A DNA stretch of 64,000 nucleotides from Candidatus Poribacteria bacterium. Lineage in GTDB: Bacteria > Poribacteria > WGA-4E > WGA-3G. The notes beneath the pieces were generated by a model. That model saw nothing but the letters and a program-made list of their open reading frames with translations. It made no database searches and was not told where the DNA came from. Position 1 is the first letter of the stretch, and each line of letters starts with the position of its first letter. Made by a program: the position numbers and the translations under genes. Where the stretch lies: positions 238,827 to 302,826 of the forward strand of contig JAJEIE010000027.1 of the NCBI GenBank assembly GCA_022827625.1, read 5' to 3'. Shown here one piece after another: positions 34,908 through 42,310 of the stretch.

Positions 34908-36296
34908 ATGAAGTTCCATGATACCATCGCAGCCATCGCAACAGCACGCGGCGAAGCGGGTATCGGCATCGTCCGAGTCAGTGGGCCGCTTGCCCTGCCG
35001 ATTGCTACCGATTTATTCCGATCTCCGCGGGCTGTATCTCCCTCGCAACTCCCGACGTATACGCTTACATACGGACACGTTGTAGATCCGAACGCGTCCG
35101 ATGCCGTCGTTGATGAAGTTTTACTCGGAATCATGCACGCGCCAAAAACGTATACCGGAGAAGACATCGTCGAGTTTAATTGTCACGGTGGGACTGTCCC
35201 CCTCACGGCGGTATTGGACTTGGTAGTAAAGCACGGGGCACGGCTTGCAGAACCGGGTGAATTCACGAAACGTGCGTTCCTTAACGGTAGACTTGACCTT
35301 GCGCAAGCGGAAGCCGTCGCCGAACTCATCGCCTCGAAAACGGATTTAAGCCGAAAAATCGCAATAGAGGCGCTCGCGGGGAAACTGTCTGAGACTGTCA
35401 ACCAACTCAATGACCGGATCGCAGCCCTACTTGCAGAGATTGAAGCGTCTGTTGATTTTCCTGAGGAAGACCTCGATTTCATGAAGGTAGAGGCGCAGCT
35501 CGAATGCGCTCGGACTGTTCAGAGAGACTTAACGGTGCTTCTTGAAACTGCCGATGAAGGGAGACTCATCTCGGAAGGGGTCAATGTCGCCATATTAGGT
35601 AAACCCAATGTCGGAAAATCGAGTTTACTTAATGCACTCGTTGGAACGGCACGTGCCATCGTTACAGATATTCCGGGCACGACGCGCGACACAATTGAAG
35701 AGGCTATTAATATCGGCGGTATCCCATTGAAACTTTTTGACACCGCTGGTATTCGACAGACAGATGATATTGTTGAACAACAAGGCGTTCAACGGAGCAG
35801 AGCCGTCTTAGATAAGGCAGAATTGTTACTCTTGATGTTCGACGCATCGCAACCTTTAAATGATGCCGATATAGACCTCTTGCAGACAGCGCAAGCGCAG
35901 CAGGTAATTCTTATCTTGAATAAGACAGACCTACCGGTTGTGACATCAGCGGCGGTGCTACTGGCATACTGCCCAAAAAAGCGGATCGTTGAGACAGTGA
36001 TCCCTCAAGGTAAAGGACTCGAAGCACTAAAAACCGCCGTCTCTGAAGAACTGCTGGGTGATGCGTTCGTTGTCGGTGAATCACCGATTGTGACCAACGC
36101 ACGCCATCAGGACGCCCTCAGGCGTGCACACGATGGACTCAATTATGCGATAGAGAGCCTCGCAGACGGTATGCCTCCGGAGCTCGTTGCTGTCGATTTG
36201 CGAATCAGCCTTGATGCCCTGGGCGACATCGTTGGCAAGACGACAACGGAGGATATTCTCGATAGGATTTTCTCTCAGTTCTGTGTCGGAAAATAA
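34908..36296 (+). CDS. mnmE: tRNA modification GTPase MnmE
   Basis: 462-aa G protein, normal length. The N-terminal tetrahydrofolate-binding domain has DTIAAIATARGEAGIGIVRVSG. The helical domain carries an inserted G domain with P-loop GKPNVGKS (231-238), GTTRD (257-261), DTAG (278-281) and NKTD (338-341). The C-terminus has the invariant FCVGK. With MnmG it makes the cmnm5 group on U34 of certain tRNAs. mnmG is not in the window. There is no Shine-Dalgarno, because a heptad array ends just before the ATG. It follows khpB as in many genomes. Confidence 0.96.
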   Translation: MKFHDTIAAIATARGEAGIGIVRVSGPLALPIATDLFRSPRAVSPSQLPTYTLTYGHVVDPNASDAVVDEVLLGIMHAPKTYTGEDIVEFNCHGGTVPLTAVLDLVVKHGARLAEPGEFTKRAFLNGRLDLAQAEAVAELIASKTDLSRKIAIEALAGKLSETVNQLNDRIAALLAEIEASVDFPEEDLDFMKVEAQLECARTVQRDLTVLLETADEGRLISEGVNVAILGKPNVGKSSLLNALVGTARAIVTDIPGTTRDTIEEAINIGGIPLKLFDTAGIRQTDDIVEQQGVQRSRAVLDKAELLLLMFDASQPLNDADIDLLQTAQAQQVILILNKTDLPVVTSAAVLLAYCPKKRIVETVIPQGKGLEALKTAVSEELLGDAFVVGESPIVTNARHQDALRRAHDGLNYAIESLADGMPPELVAVDLRISLDALGDIVGKTTTEDILDRIFSQFCVGK

Positions 36297-36408
36297 TATT
36301 TGTCGAAGCGAAGGAAAAAATGAACTTTTATCGTGGTATGGTGTGTCTATTCTCTACCGACCACTGGAGGGCATTGATGCTAAACACAATGTCACAAAGG
36401 AGCTACCC

Positions 36409-36606
36409 ATGTTAGGAGCAAAACAACAGTGGTGTCCTCGCTGCCAAAGACACGTACAAACAGAGCAGAAGCAGTCTCATATTGGCAAACAACGGAAACT
36501 CGTCAAAATTGTTGTTACCTGCGGTAGGTGTCGAATAACGTTATCAAGCAAAACAACGAGTGCAGCTGCGCTTGAACAGGATCAAAACGCTGCAGCTGAA
36601 AAATAG
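36409..36606 (+). CDS. Small zinc-ribbon protein
   Basis: 65-aa protein with two Cys pairs, CPRC (residues about 9-12) and CGRC (about 40-43), separated by a Lys/Gln-rich stretch and followed by an Ala/Gln/Glu-rich tail. This is the pattern of a one-domain zinc ribbon, as found in nucleic-acid-binding or metal-sensing small proteins. AAGGAG lies 6 nt before ATG 36409. An open frame extends back to 36187 through mnmE and is not used. It lies between mnmE and the selenoprotein gene, probably in one transcript. Function unknown. Confidence 0.7.
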   Translation: MLGAKQQWCPRCQRHVQTEQKQSHIGKQRKLVKIVVTCGRCRITLSSKTTSAAALEQDQNAAAEK

Positions 36607-36657
36607 TAATGGAATTTTGGATTAGCGCATTTATCTAACACAAAAGGAGAGAGAATT

Positions 36658-37581
36658 ATGTTTAAGCCCGTTTTTCACCGGACTGCCGCATATCTGACAG
36701 GACTCATCATTCTGTTGCTGATCGTTGGCACAGTCCCGGCGCGCGTCGCGAGTGAAGAGATCCAGTGGCGTGAATCCGTAGAGGTCACCTTGGAGGAAGC
36801 CGAGAAGACCAGTAAACCTATCATGATGGACTTCTATACCGATTGGTGAGGGTGGTGTAAGCGGCTGGATGCCGAAACGTTTACAGATGCAAATATCGTC
36901 ACACTCGCTGAGAATTTTATTTCTGTCAAAGTCAATCCGGAAGATACAGAACGTCCCATCAATGAGGAGATGCGTAGCCGCTACGGAGTCGCTGGTTATC
37001 CTGCGGTTTTGTTTGTGAGTCCGGACGGCGGACTTATCAAATCTCACTCAGGCTTCCTACCGCCTGACCAATTTGCACCGGTTATGGAAGATGCCTTGAA
37101 AATAGAGGCTCAGTTCCAAGAAAAACTGGAGAAATTGGAAGCGAAACCCAATGATGGCAAACTCAACGCTGAGGTCGCACTCATCTATTTGGAACGCAAG
37201 CAGTTGGAAAAAGGCGTTCTGTTCACTGAGAAAGCGTTTGAATACGATCCGAAAAACAGGTCGAAACTCATTCCGAAATTGCACAACCAGTTGGGACTCA
37301 CTTACGGCATGCTCCTTGAAACCGCCGATGCTGAGAAGGCAGAGGAATATTTTGAAAAGTCGGTTTCTCACTTCAAAGTGCTGATAGACAAGTATCCGAA
37401 CAGTGATCTCTATGAACCGGCGCAATATTACCTCGGCGTGACCTACGCCATTAAAGAACATTATACGGACGCGATTGCTGTACTTGAGAACCTCTCACAT
37501 CACGCGACTGATAGAAATATCAGGCAAAACGCTGAGGCGATGCTCGAACGGGTCAAAGATTTGGCAAACGCTGATAAATAG
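36658..37581 (+). CDS. Candidate selenoprotein: secreted thioredoxin-like protein with TPR repeats, UGA at codon 64
   Basis: 307-aa product when the in-frame TGA at 36847-36849 is read as selenocysteine. Residues 1-31 are a signal peptide. Residues about 38-150 are a thioredoxin-like domain with redox motif Sec64-Gly-Trp-Cys67 in DFYTDW-U-GWCKRLDAETF and cis-proline in VAGYPAVLF (Pro115). Residues about 165-300 are TPR repeats (AEVALIYLERKQLEKG and AQYYLGVTYAIKEHYTDAI). The family normally has DWCGWCK, so the UGA replaces exactly the attacking cysteine, and the frame is intact on both sides. A hairpin follows at 36857-36884. AAGGAG precedes the ATG. Alternatively it is a nonsense-mutated pseudogene, but the intact rest argues against this. 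selA, selB and selC are not in the window. Confidence 0.8.
36857..36884 (+). other. SECIS-like hairpin downstream of the in-frame UGA
   Basis: Seven nt after the UGA, outer stem GTAAG (36857-36861)/TTTAC (36880-36884, one G-U) and inner stem CGGC (36862-36865)/GCCG (36871-36874) enclose the loop TGGAT, with a 5-nt bulge on the 3' side. The apical loop lies 17-21 nt after the UGA, in the range known for bacterial SECIS elements. The structure is read by eye and not energy-scored. Confidence 0.5.
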
Positions 37582-37587
37582 TTTCCG

Positions 37588-37614
37588 ATAGGCGTGGTCC
37601 CAGACCGCGCCTAT
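37588..37614. terminator. Hairpin between convergent genes
   Basis: 12-nt arms ATAGGCGTGGTC (37588-37599) and GACCGCGCCTAT (37603-37614), one G-T pair. It separates the selenoprotein gene from convergent rluB, whose stop it overlaps. No T run is present, so its role as terminator is tentative. Confidence 0.5.
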
Positions 37615-38324
37615 AAACTCAGTAGCTCGGATACCTCTTCCGAAGTCAAAAGTCGATACGCGCCTAACGGCAGGTGCCCTAACTTCAAAGTCCCGATCTG
37701 GACCCGTTTTAGACGGATGACCGGATGTCCCACGGCTTTAAACATCATCCGCACCTGTCGTTTTTTCCCCTCATGAATTGTTACCTCAAGCGCTGTTGCG
37801 TGCCCATCTTTGCTTATTTTTAACTGGCTGACCTTTGCCGGTGCCGTTGTTCCGCTCGGAATCCTGACCCCTTGACGCAGCTGCTGAATCACCGCGTCGC
37901 GCGGTACGCCTTTCACCCAGGCGATATAGGTTTTTTCTATCTCATGGCTTGGATGTAGCAGTCGGTAGGCGAAATCTCCATCGTTTGTGAAGAGCAGCAA
38001 CCCCTCGGTCTCCAAATCTAAACGTCCAACTGGATAGATTGTATCCGATAGGTCCCGAACGAGGTCCATAACAGTCGGTCGGCCGCGTTGGTCGCTGCGC
38101 GTTGTGATGCAGCCCGCCGGTTTATTTAGCATCAAATAGATCCGATCTTTCAACGGTTCAACGCGTTTACCCTCAAATTCAACGACATCAGTTTCTATGT
38201 CAATTGGGTATCCGGGAACCAGAATAGGTTCGCCGTTAACGCTGACAGCACCGGCGAGAATGCGCTTTTTCACTGCCCGCCGAGAGGCGATCCCTGAGGT
38301 AGCAATATATTTTTCAAGTCGCAT
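37611..38324 (-). CDS. rluB: 23S rRNA pseudouridine synthase RluB/RsuA family
   Basis: 237-aa enzyme. An N-terminal S4 RNA-binding domain (MRLEKYIATSGIASRRAVKKRILAG) is followed by the catalytic core with the Asp motif YPVGRLDLETEGLLLFTNDGDFAYRLLHP. The C-terminal HEGKKRQVRMMFKAVGHPVIRLKR is the family signature. RluB modifies U2605 of 23S rRNA in E. coli; RsuA and RluF are close relatives, so exact position is uncertain. First gene of a minus-strand run with the HAD phosphatase 15 nt upstream. Confidence 0.9.
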   Translation of the reverse strand: MRLEKYIATSGIASRRAVKKRILAGAVSVNGEPILVPGYPIDIETDVVEFEGKRVEPLKDRIYLMLNKPAGCITTRSDQRGRPTVMDLVRDLSDTIYPVGRLDLETEGLLLFTNDGDFAYRLLHPSHEIEKTYIAWVKGVPRDAVIQQLRQGVRIPSGTTAPAKVSQLKISKDGHATALEVTIHEGKKRQVRMMFKAVGHPVIRLKRVQIGTLKLGHLPLGAYRLLTSEEVSELLSL

Positions 38325-38339
38325 CGTATTGTGACCAAG

Positions 38340-38981
38340 TCATCTTTCTATATGCCAGCCCTTATTGATGGCAATGCGCCGCAACCCGCCGTCTGGATTA
38401 ACAGCGACGGGATGCCCAAACAATTCCAGTTTGTGGGCATCTGTGTGATGGTTTCCATAGGCGTAAGAGTGGCTTAAGTCAAACCCGTGTTCAGCGGCGA
38501 GTTGTTGGGTGAGTTTCGCTTTGTTTTCCGCATACGGGTGTAGCCCAATCCGTTGTCCCGTAAATCTGCCGTCAACCATCTCCAGTTGGTGTGCGACCAT
38601 TAGGTCGGTCTGGAAGTACTCATGAAACGGCTGAACGAGAAAAGACAACGACCCCGACATCAGGATAACCGTCCGTTCTTCGGCACGATGGCGGTGTATC
38701 AATTCTGAGATGTGAGGTGCTATGCTGGGACGAAGCGTCTCCGTAAAGCAGCGTCGGGCAATCTCGTGAACGTCCGTCTGCTCCAACCCGCGAAGGTAAA
38801 TCTTATTAGGTTTTGCTGCTCGCAGAGATTTAACCCGGAGCAGATAGGATACCCACGCCAACAAGTTCGGTATTGGGATCTCACCGTGGCTGAGCAGATA
38901 CCGCAGAAAAACCTGTTCCGAGGAGAGGCGGATAATCGTGCCGTCTAAGTCGAAAATAGCACACGTCTTGGCATTTCTCAT
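38340..38981 (-). CDS. HAD-IB family phosphatase
   Basis: 213-aa haloacid dehalogenase superfamily protein. Motif I is FDLDGTII (about 10-17), motif II ILMSGSLSFL, motif III lysine in ENKAKLTQ and motif IV YGNHHTDAHKLELFGHPVAVNPD. The helical cap between I and II is of the HAD-IB type seen in phosphoserine phosphatase-like and sugar/lipid phosphatases. The start overlaps the pdxJ stop (ATGA), so it is translated with pdxJ. Substrate unknown; a role next to pyridoxal phosphate synthesis is possible but not shown. Confidence 0.82.
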   Translation of the reverse strand: MRNAKTCAIFDLDGTIIRLSSEQVFLRYLLSHGEIPIPNLLAWVSYLLRVKSLRAAKPNKIYLRGLEQTDVHEIARRCFTETLRPSIAPHISELIHRHRAEERTVILMSGSLSFLVQPFHEYFQTDLMVAHQLEMVDGRFTGQRIGLHPYAENKAKLTQQLAAEHGFDLSHSYAYGNHHTDAHKLELFGHPVAVNPDGGLRRIAINKGWHIER

Positions 38982-39730
38982 CTTACCTGCTGCCCCAATG
39001 CTTGCCGATATGCTTTGACGGCGGCTTCCATCCCGATGTAAAGCGCGTCTGCCATGAGATGGTGACCGATAGAGACTTCAAGGAGCCCCGGTAATTCCTG
39101 CATCAAGGGCAAGTTATCAAGATTCAGGTCGTGACCCGCATTGATTCCAAGTCCTAAATCCATCGCCTTTAGTGCGGTATTCTTTAGCAACCCGAATTCG
39201 TGTTCAACTTCTGTCTCGGTTTTTGCCATAGCGTAAGGTGCCGTATAGAGTTCAATTCGATCTGCCCCGATGTCACGCGTCATCGCTATCTGCTCTATAT
39301 CTGTTCCACTAAACAGGCTGACACGGATACCTGCATCTTTCAAGGCTGCGATGATCGGTTTCAACGTATCGCCATCTTTGTGGATGTCCCAAACAGTGTG
39401 GCTGGTTATCTCACCCGCCACAACGGGGACGAGCGTGCATTGCGTCGGTTGCGTCCGAAGTACCATATCAATGAGGTCGGGTCTCGGATCGCCTTCAATG
39501 TTATATTCGATGGTGGGTGATTTTCGGGTGTTGATTTCTGCTAAGCGTTCGGCGATGTCCTGAACATCTGTCGGTGTGATATGTCGTTGGTCTTCGCGCG
39601 GATGCACGGTGATGCCCTGCGCGCCAGCAGCAACACAGGTATCAACGGCGGTGCGTATGTCAGGAATATCACCACCTCGCGAGTTTCGCAATGTTGCGAC
39701 TTTGTTTACATTAACGCTGAGAAAGATCAT
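38978..39730 (-). CDS. pdxJ: Pyridoxine 5'-phosphate synthase PdxJ
   Basis: 250-aa TIM-barrel enzyme. Motifs: LSVNVNKVATLRNSRGG at the N-terminus, HPREDQRHITPTDV for phosphate and substrate binding, and LGINAGHDLNLDNLP near the C-terminus with the catalytic histidine. It condenses 1-deoxyxylulose 5-phosphate with 3-amino-1-hydroxyacetone phosphate in the deoxyxylulose-dependent vitamin B6 route. Length is standard. Translationally coupled to the HAD phosphatase by a 4-nt overlap. Confidence 0.94.
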   Translation of the reverse strand: MIFLSVNVNKVATLRNSRGGDIPDIRTAVDTCVAAGAQGITVHPREDQRHITPTDVQDIAERLAEINTRKSPTIEYNIEGDPRPDLIDMVLRTQPTQCTLVPVVAGEITSHTVWDIHKDGDTLKPIIAALKDAGIRVSLFSGTDIEQIAMTRDIGADRIELYTAPYAMAKTETEVEHEFGLLKNTALKAMDLGLGINAGHDLNLDNLPLMQELPGLLEVSIGHHLMADALYIGMEAAVKAYRQALGQQVR

Positions 39731-39775
39731 TTTTCTTCCTTTTATATGTTTTTATTTTTTCATTGCAGTTAGAAA

Positions 39776-41197
39776 TTACGGGAAAATGCCCAGTTGCATA
39801 TAGGATTTCGCAATTTTGTGGATGGCATTAATGAACGCTGCTGTGCGGCAATCCACATCATTATTTTTATTTTTGTATTGCATACGGGTTTCACGTATCT
39901 CTTGATAGGCGTTTATCATTGTGTCCTGCAGGCCAGAGTTTACCAGATCTTCTTCATCGGCACCGTGTATGATTTCGAGTTCATTGTCCGAAAACTGGTA
40001 GCCAGTCGCTTTCTCGACGGCACGGCGCATGGCGTGTTGCGCCTGATCCTCAAAACGTTTACCGAGCCTTCCGAATCGGACGTGCGACAGATTACGGAGC
40101 CACTCGAAATAGGAGACAGTGACCCCGCCAGCGTTTAGGAAAGTATCGGGTATAATCATAATCCCGCGTTCTTGGAGGATTTTATCGGCATCTGGGGTCG
40201 TCGGTCCGTTCGCAGCCTCTGCAACAATAGCGGCTTTGATGCGTGGCGCGTTTTCCGCTGTTAGTTGGTTTTCAAGTGCAGCCGGCACGAGGATATCGCA
40301 TTCTAATTCCAAACCGTCGTTCGGATTCTCAAAAAACTGCGTACACGGATACCCGCGGATTGACCCGGTTTCTTTGCGATGCATGGCGACTTTTTCGATA
40401 TCGAATCCGCGTGGATCATAAATGCCGCCGTTTCGCTCAATAATCCCCGTAACACGTGCGTCTGCTTCCATCAGGAACTGGGCAGCGTGGGAGCCGACGT
40501 TACCGAACCCCTGAACGACCACCTTTTTTCCGTGTAAACCTGGGGGAAGCCCAAGCTGCTTCATATCCTCTACAACGCTGCACGCCTCTTGTAAGCCGAA
40601 GACGACGCCGCGTCCGGTAGCCTCTTTCCGCCCATGAATTCCGTTTTGTGTGATTGGTTTGCCCGTTACACATGCCATGGCGTTGAGTTTATCGGGTGCC
40701 ATTGTAATATAGGTATCAAGAATCCACGCCATCTCAGTCTCACCGGTCCCGAAGTCGGGTGCGGGTACGTCTATTCCGGGTCCGATGTAATTCTTCTGAA
40801 TTAATTCGTAGGTATAACGGCGGGTGATACGCTCCAATTCACTTTCCGAATATTCGCGTCGGTCCAGCTGGATACCACCTTTCGCGCCACCGAATGGGAC
40901 ATCAACGAGCGCGCACTTGTAAGTCATCAGTGCCGCAAGTGCCATGATTTCATCTTCGTTGACAAGCGTGCTATAACGGATCCCACCCTTTGTCGGGAGA
41001 ATATGGTGGCTATGTTCCGCCCGCCAGCCGTGAATGGTTTGAATAGTCCCATCGTCCCGTTTTATGGGGAATGTGAAATGACAGGAGTTGTTACAAATCT
41101 TTATCTGTTCCAAAAGCCCACGGGGATATTCGGTGAATCGGGCAGCTTTATCAAAATCCGTATTGACTTTCTGGAAAAATGAGAAGCTTTCTGCCAT
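39776..41197 (-). CDS. gdhA: Glu/Leu/Phe/Val dehydrogenase
   Basis: 473-aa amino acid dehydrogenase. The catalytic lysine is in VPFGGAKGGIQLD, the substrate-binding region in GWRAEHSHHILPTKGGIRYS, and the dinucleotide fold is KKVVVQGFGNVGSHAAQFL. The family catalyses reversible oxidative deamination, most often glutamate to 2-oxoglutarate. It is slightly longer than usual at the C-terminus (about 30 residues ending QLGIFP). It may work with glnE nearby (42311-45469) in nitrogen control. The hairpin at 41223-41246 lies upstream of its start. Cofactor preference is not inferred. Confidence 0.9.
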   Translation of the reverse strand: MAESFSFFQKVNTDFDKAARFTEYPRGLLEQIKICNNSCHFTFPIKRDDGTIQTIHGWRAEHSHHILPTKGGIRYSTLVNEDEIMALAALMTYKCALVDVPFGGAKGGIQLDRREYSESELERITRRYTYELIQKNYIGPGIDVPAPDFGTGETEMAWILDTYITMAPDKLNAMACVTGKPITQNGIHGRKEATGRGVVFGLQEACSVVEDMKQLGLPPGLHGKKVVVQGFGNVGSHAAQFLMEADARVTGIIERNGGIYDPRGFDIEKVAMHRKETGSIRGYPCTQFFENPNDGLELECDILVPAALENQLTAENAPRIKAAIVAEAANGPTTPDADKILQERGIMIIPDTFLNAGGVTVSYFEWLRNLSHVRFGRLGKRFEDQAQHAMRRAVEKATGYQFSDNELEIIHGADEEDLVNSGLQDTMINAYQEIRETRMQYKNKNNDVDCRTAAFINAIHKIAKSYMQLGIFP

Positions 41198-41222
41198 GAT
41201 ACTTCGACCTTAATGCAGTAAG

Positions 41223-41246
41223 GGGCGAGGCGTTGAGACCTCGCCC
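41223..41246 (-). terminator. Hairpin (GCGAGGTT family) after the NHL gene
   Basis: Stem GGGCGAGG/CCTCGCCC with an 8-nt loop in the gap between the NHL protein gene and gdh. The T run after it on the minus strand is weak. Confidence 0.45.
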
Positions 41247-41303
41247 TATAATAATTTAGCGTTCAAGGGCGAAACATAAGACGCTTCCCCCTAAAAACCG
41301 ATT

Positions 41304-42164
41304 TTACCGCTGCCGAATGAATTTCTGGAGTCGCGCATCTGCTTGGACTTCGCCGACATACATATCGCCCTTTGAATCTAACCATATCCCGTGTGGACAT
41401 GCGAAAAACTCACCGGGGACGGTACTCCCACGTTCAGAACCCCATTGGGAGATGACCTCGCCGTCGAGTGTCATAATTGTGATACGCTGCGCTAATTCAG
41501 CGATATAGACAAGATCCTCTTCGTCGATATAGATAGTGTCTGGCTGCCGGAGGTCTCCCCATTCTTCGATGTATTCTCCATCAAGCGTAAAGAACTGGAT
41601 CCGATTGTTCTCGCGGTCAGCGACCATAAGTCTGTTACGTGGATCGACTCTGACACAGTGGGGAAGGTCGAATTCACCGGGTCCCGTACCGGGCTGCCCC
41701 CACGACTTAATCAACTCACCATCAGGCGAGTATTTATGGACGCGGGCATTGCCGTAACCGTCGGTGATATACATTTCACCGTCAGGTCCGATTGCCAAGT
41801 CTGTCGGTTTATTGAAGGGTTCCCCATCTGCACCGGGTTCATCGGGTGTGCCGAGTGTCATGAGCAGCTCACCTTCCGGCGTAAACTTCCGCATGACATG
41901 TGTGTCCCGTTCCGTGCAGTAGATATTATCGTCGGCATCGATAAAGATCCCGTGTGCGTCCTTGAGGATGTCATCACCCCAAGAGGTCAGAAAGTTGCCA
42001 TCCAGATCGAAGACGACCATCGGGTGTTCGCTCCGGCTGTAGACATAAACACGATCCTGTGAGTCAACGGCAACCGCAGGAACCCAGCCGAATTCCCAAT
42101 CCTCTGGGAGTTTCCACCAATTTTCTTCTACTGTATACTGATGTGTGCCTTGTCCAAAAACCAT
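41304..42164 (-). CDS. NHL-repeat beta-propeller protein
   Basis: 286-aa protein built of six NHL-type blades; repeats such as PTDLAIGPDGEMYITDGYGNARVHKYSPDGELIKSWG recur with 45-50 residue spacing. Relatives include the lyase domain of peptidylglycine amidating enzymes and many sensory or scaffold proteins. No signal peptide is obvious, so it is probably cytosolic. An upstream frame to 42245 exists, but ATG 42164 with AAGGGGA upstream starts MVFGQGTHQY and is preferred. Function unknown. The histidine-containing motifs do not settle lyase activity. Confidence 0.78.
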   Translation of the reverse strand: MVFGQGTHQYTVEENWWKLPEDWEFGWVPAVAVDSQDRVYVYSRSEHPMVVFDLDGNFLTSWGDDILKDAHGIFIDADDNIYCTERDTHVMRKFTPEGELLMTLGTPDEPGADGEPFNKPTDLAIGPDGEMYITDGYGNARVHKYSPDGELIKSWGQPGTGPGEFDLPHCVRVDPRNRLMVADRENNRIQFFTLDGEYIEEWGDLRQPDTIYIDEEDLVYIAELAQRITIMTLDGEVISQWGSERGSTVPGEFFACPHGIWLDSKGDMYVGEVQADARLQKFIRQR

Positions 42165-42310
42165 AAGTTTTCCCCTTATTCTAAAAGGATTGGCATTTAT
42201 TTTAACAGGTCTATCAGAATTTCTCAAGGGAAAATTAGGTGGCACCCGGGCTATTTCGTTTTAAGATTTTTGTGTGATTTATAGGCAGAGTCGCGAGCGG
42301 AGGCTCGCTC

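Noticed and set aside
36320-36415. 31-codon frame with GAAGG upstream, overlapping the zinc-ribbon start
   Set aside because: Could be a leader peptide, but the zinc-ribbon gene has its own good ribosome site and nothing else supports it.
36847-36849. UGA read as tryptophan or general stop-codon reassignment
   Set aside because: Several genes in the window end with UGA, tryptophan is TGG directly beside the site, and the family has cysteine there.
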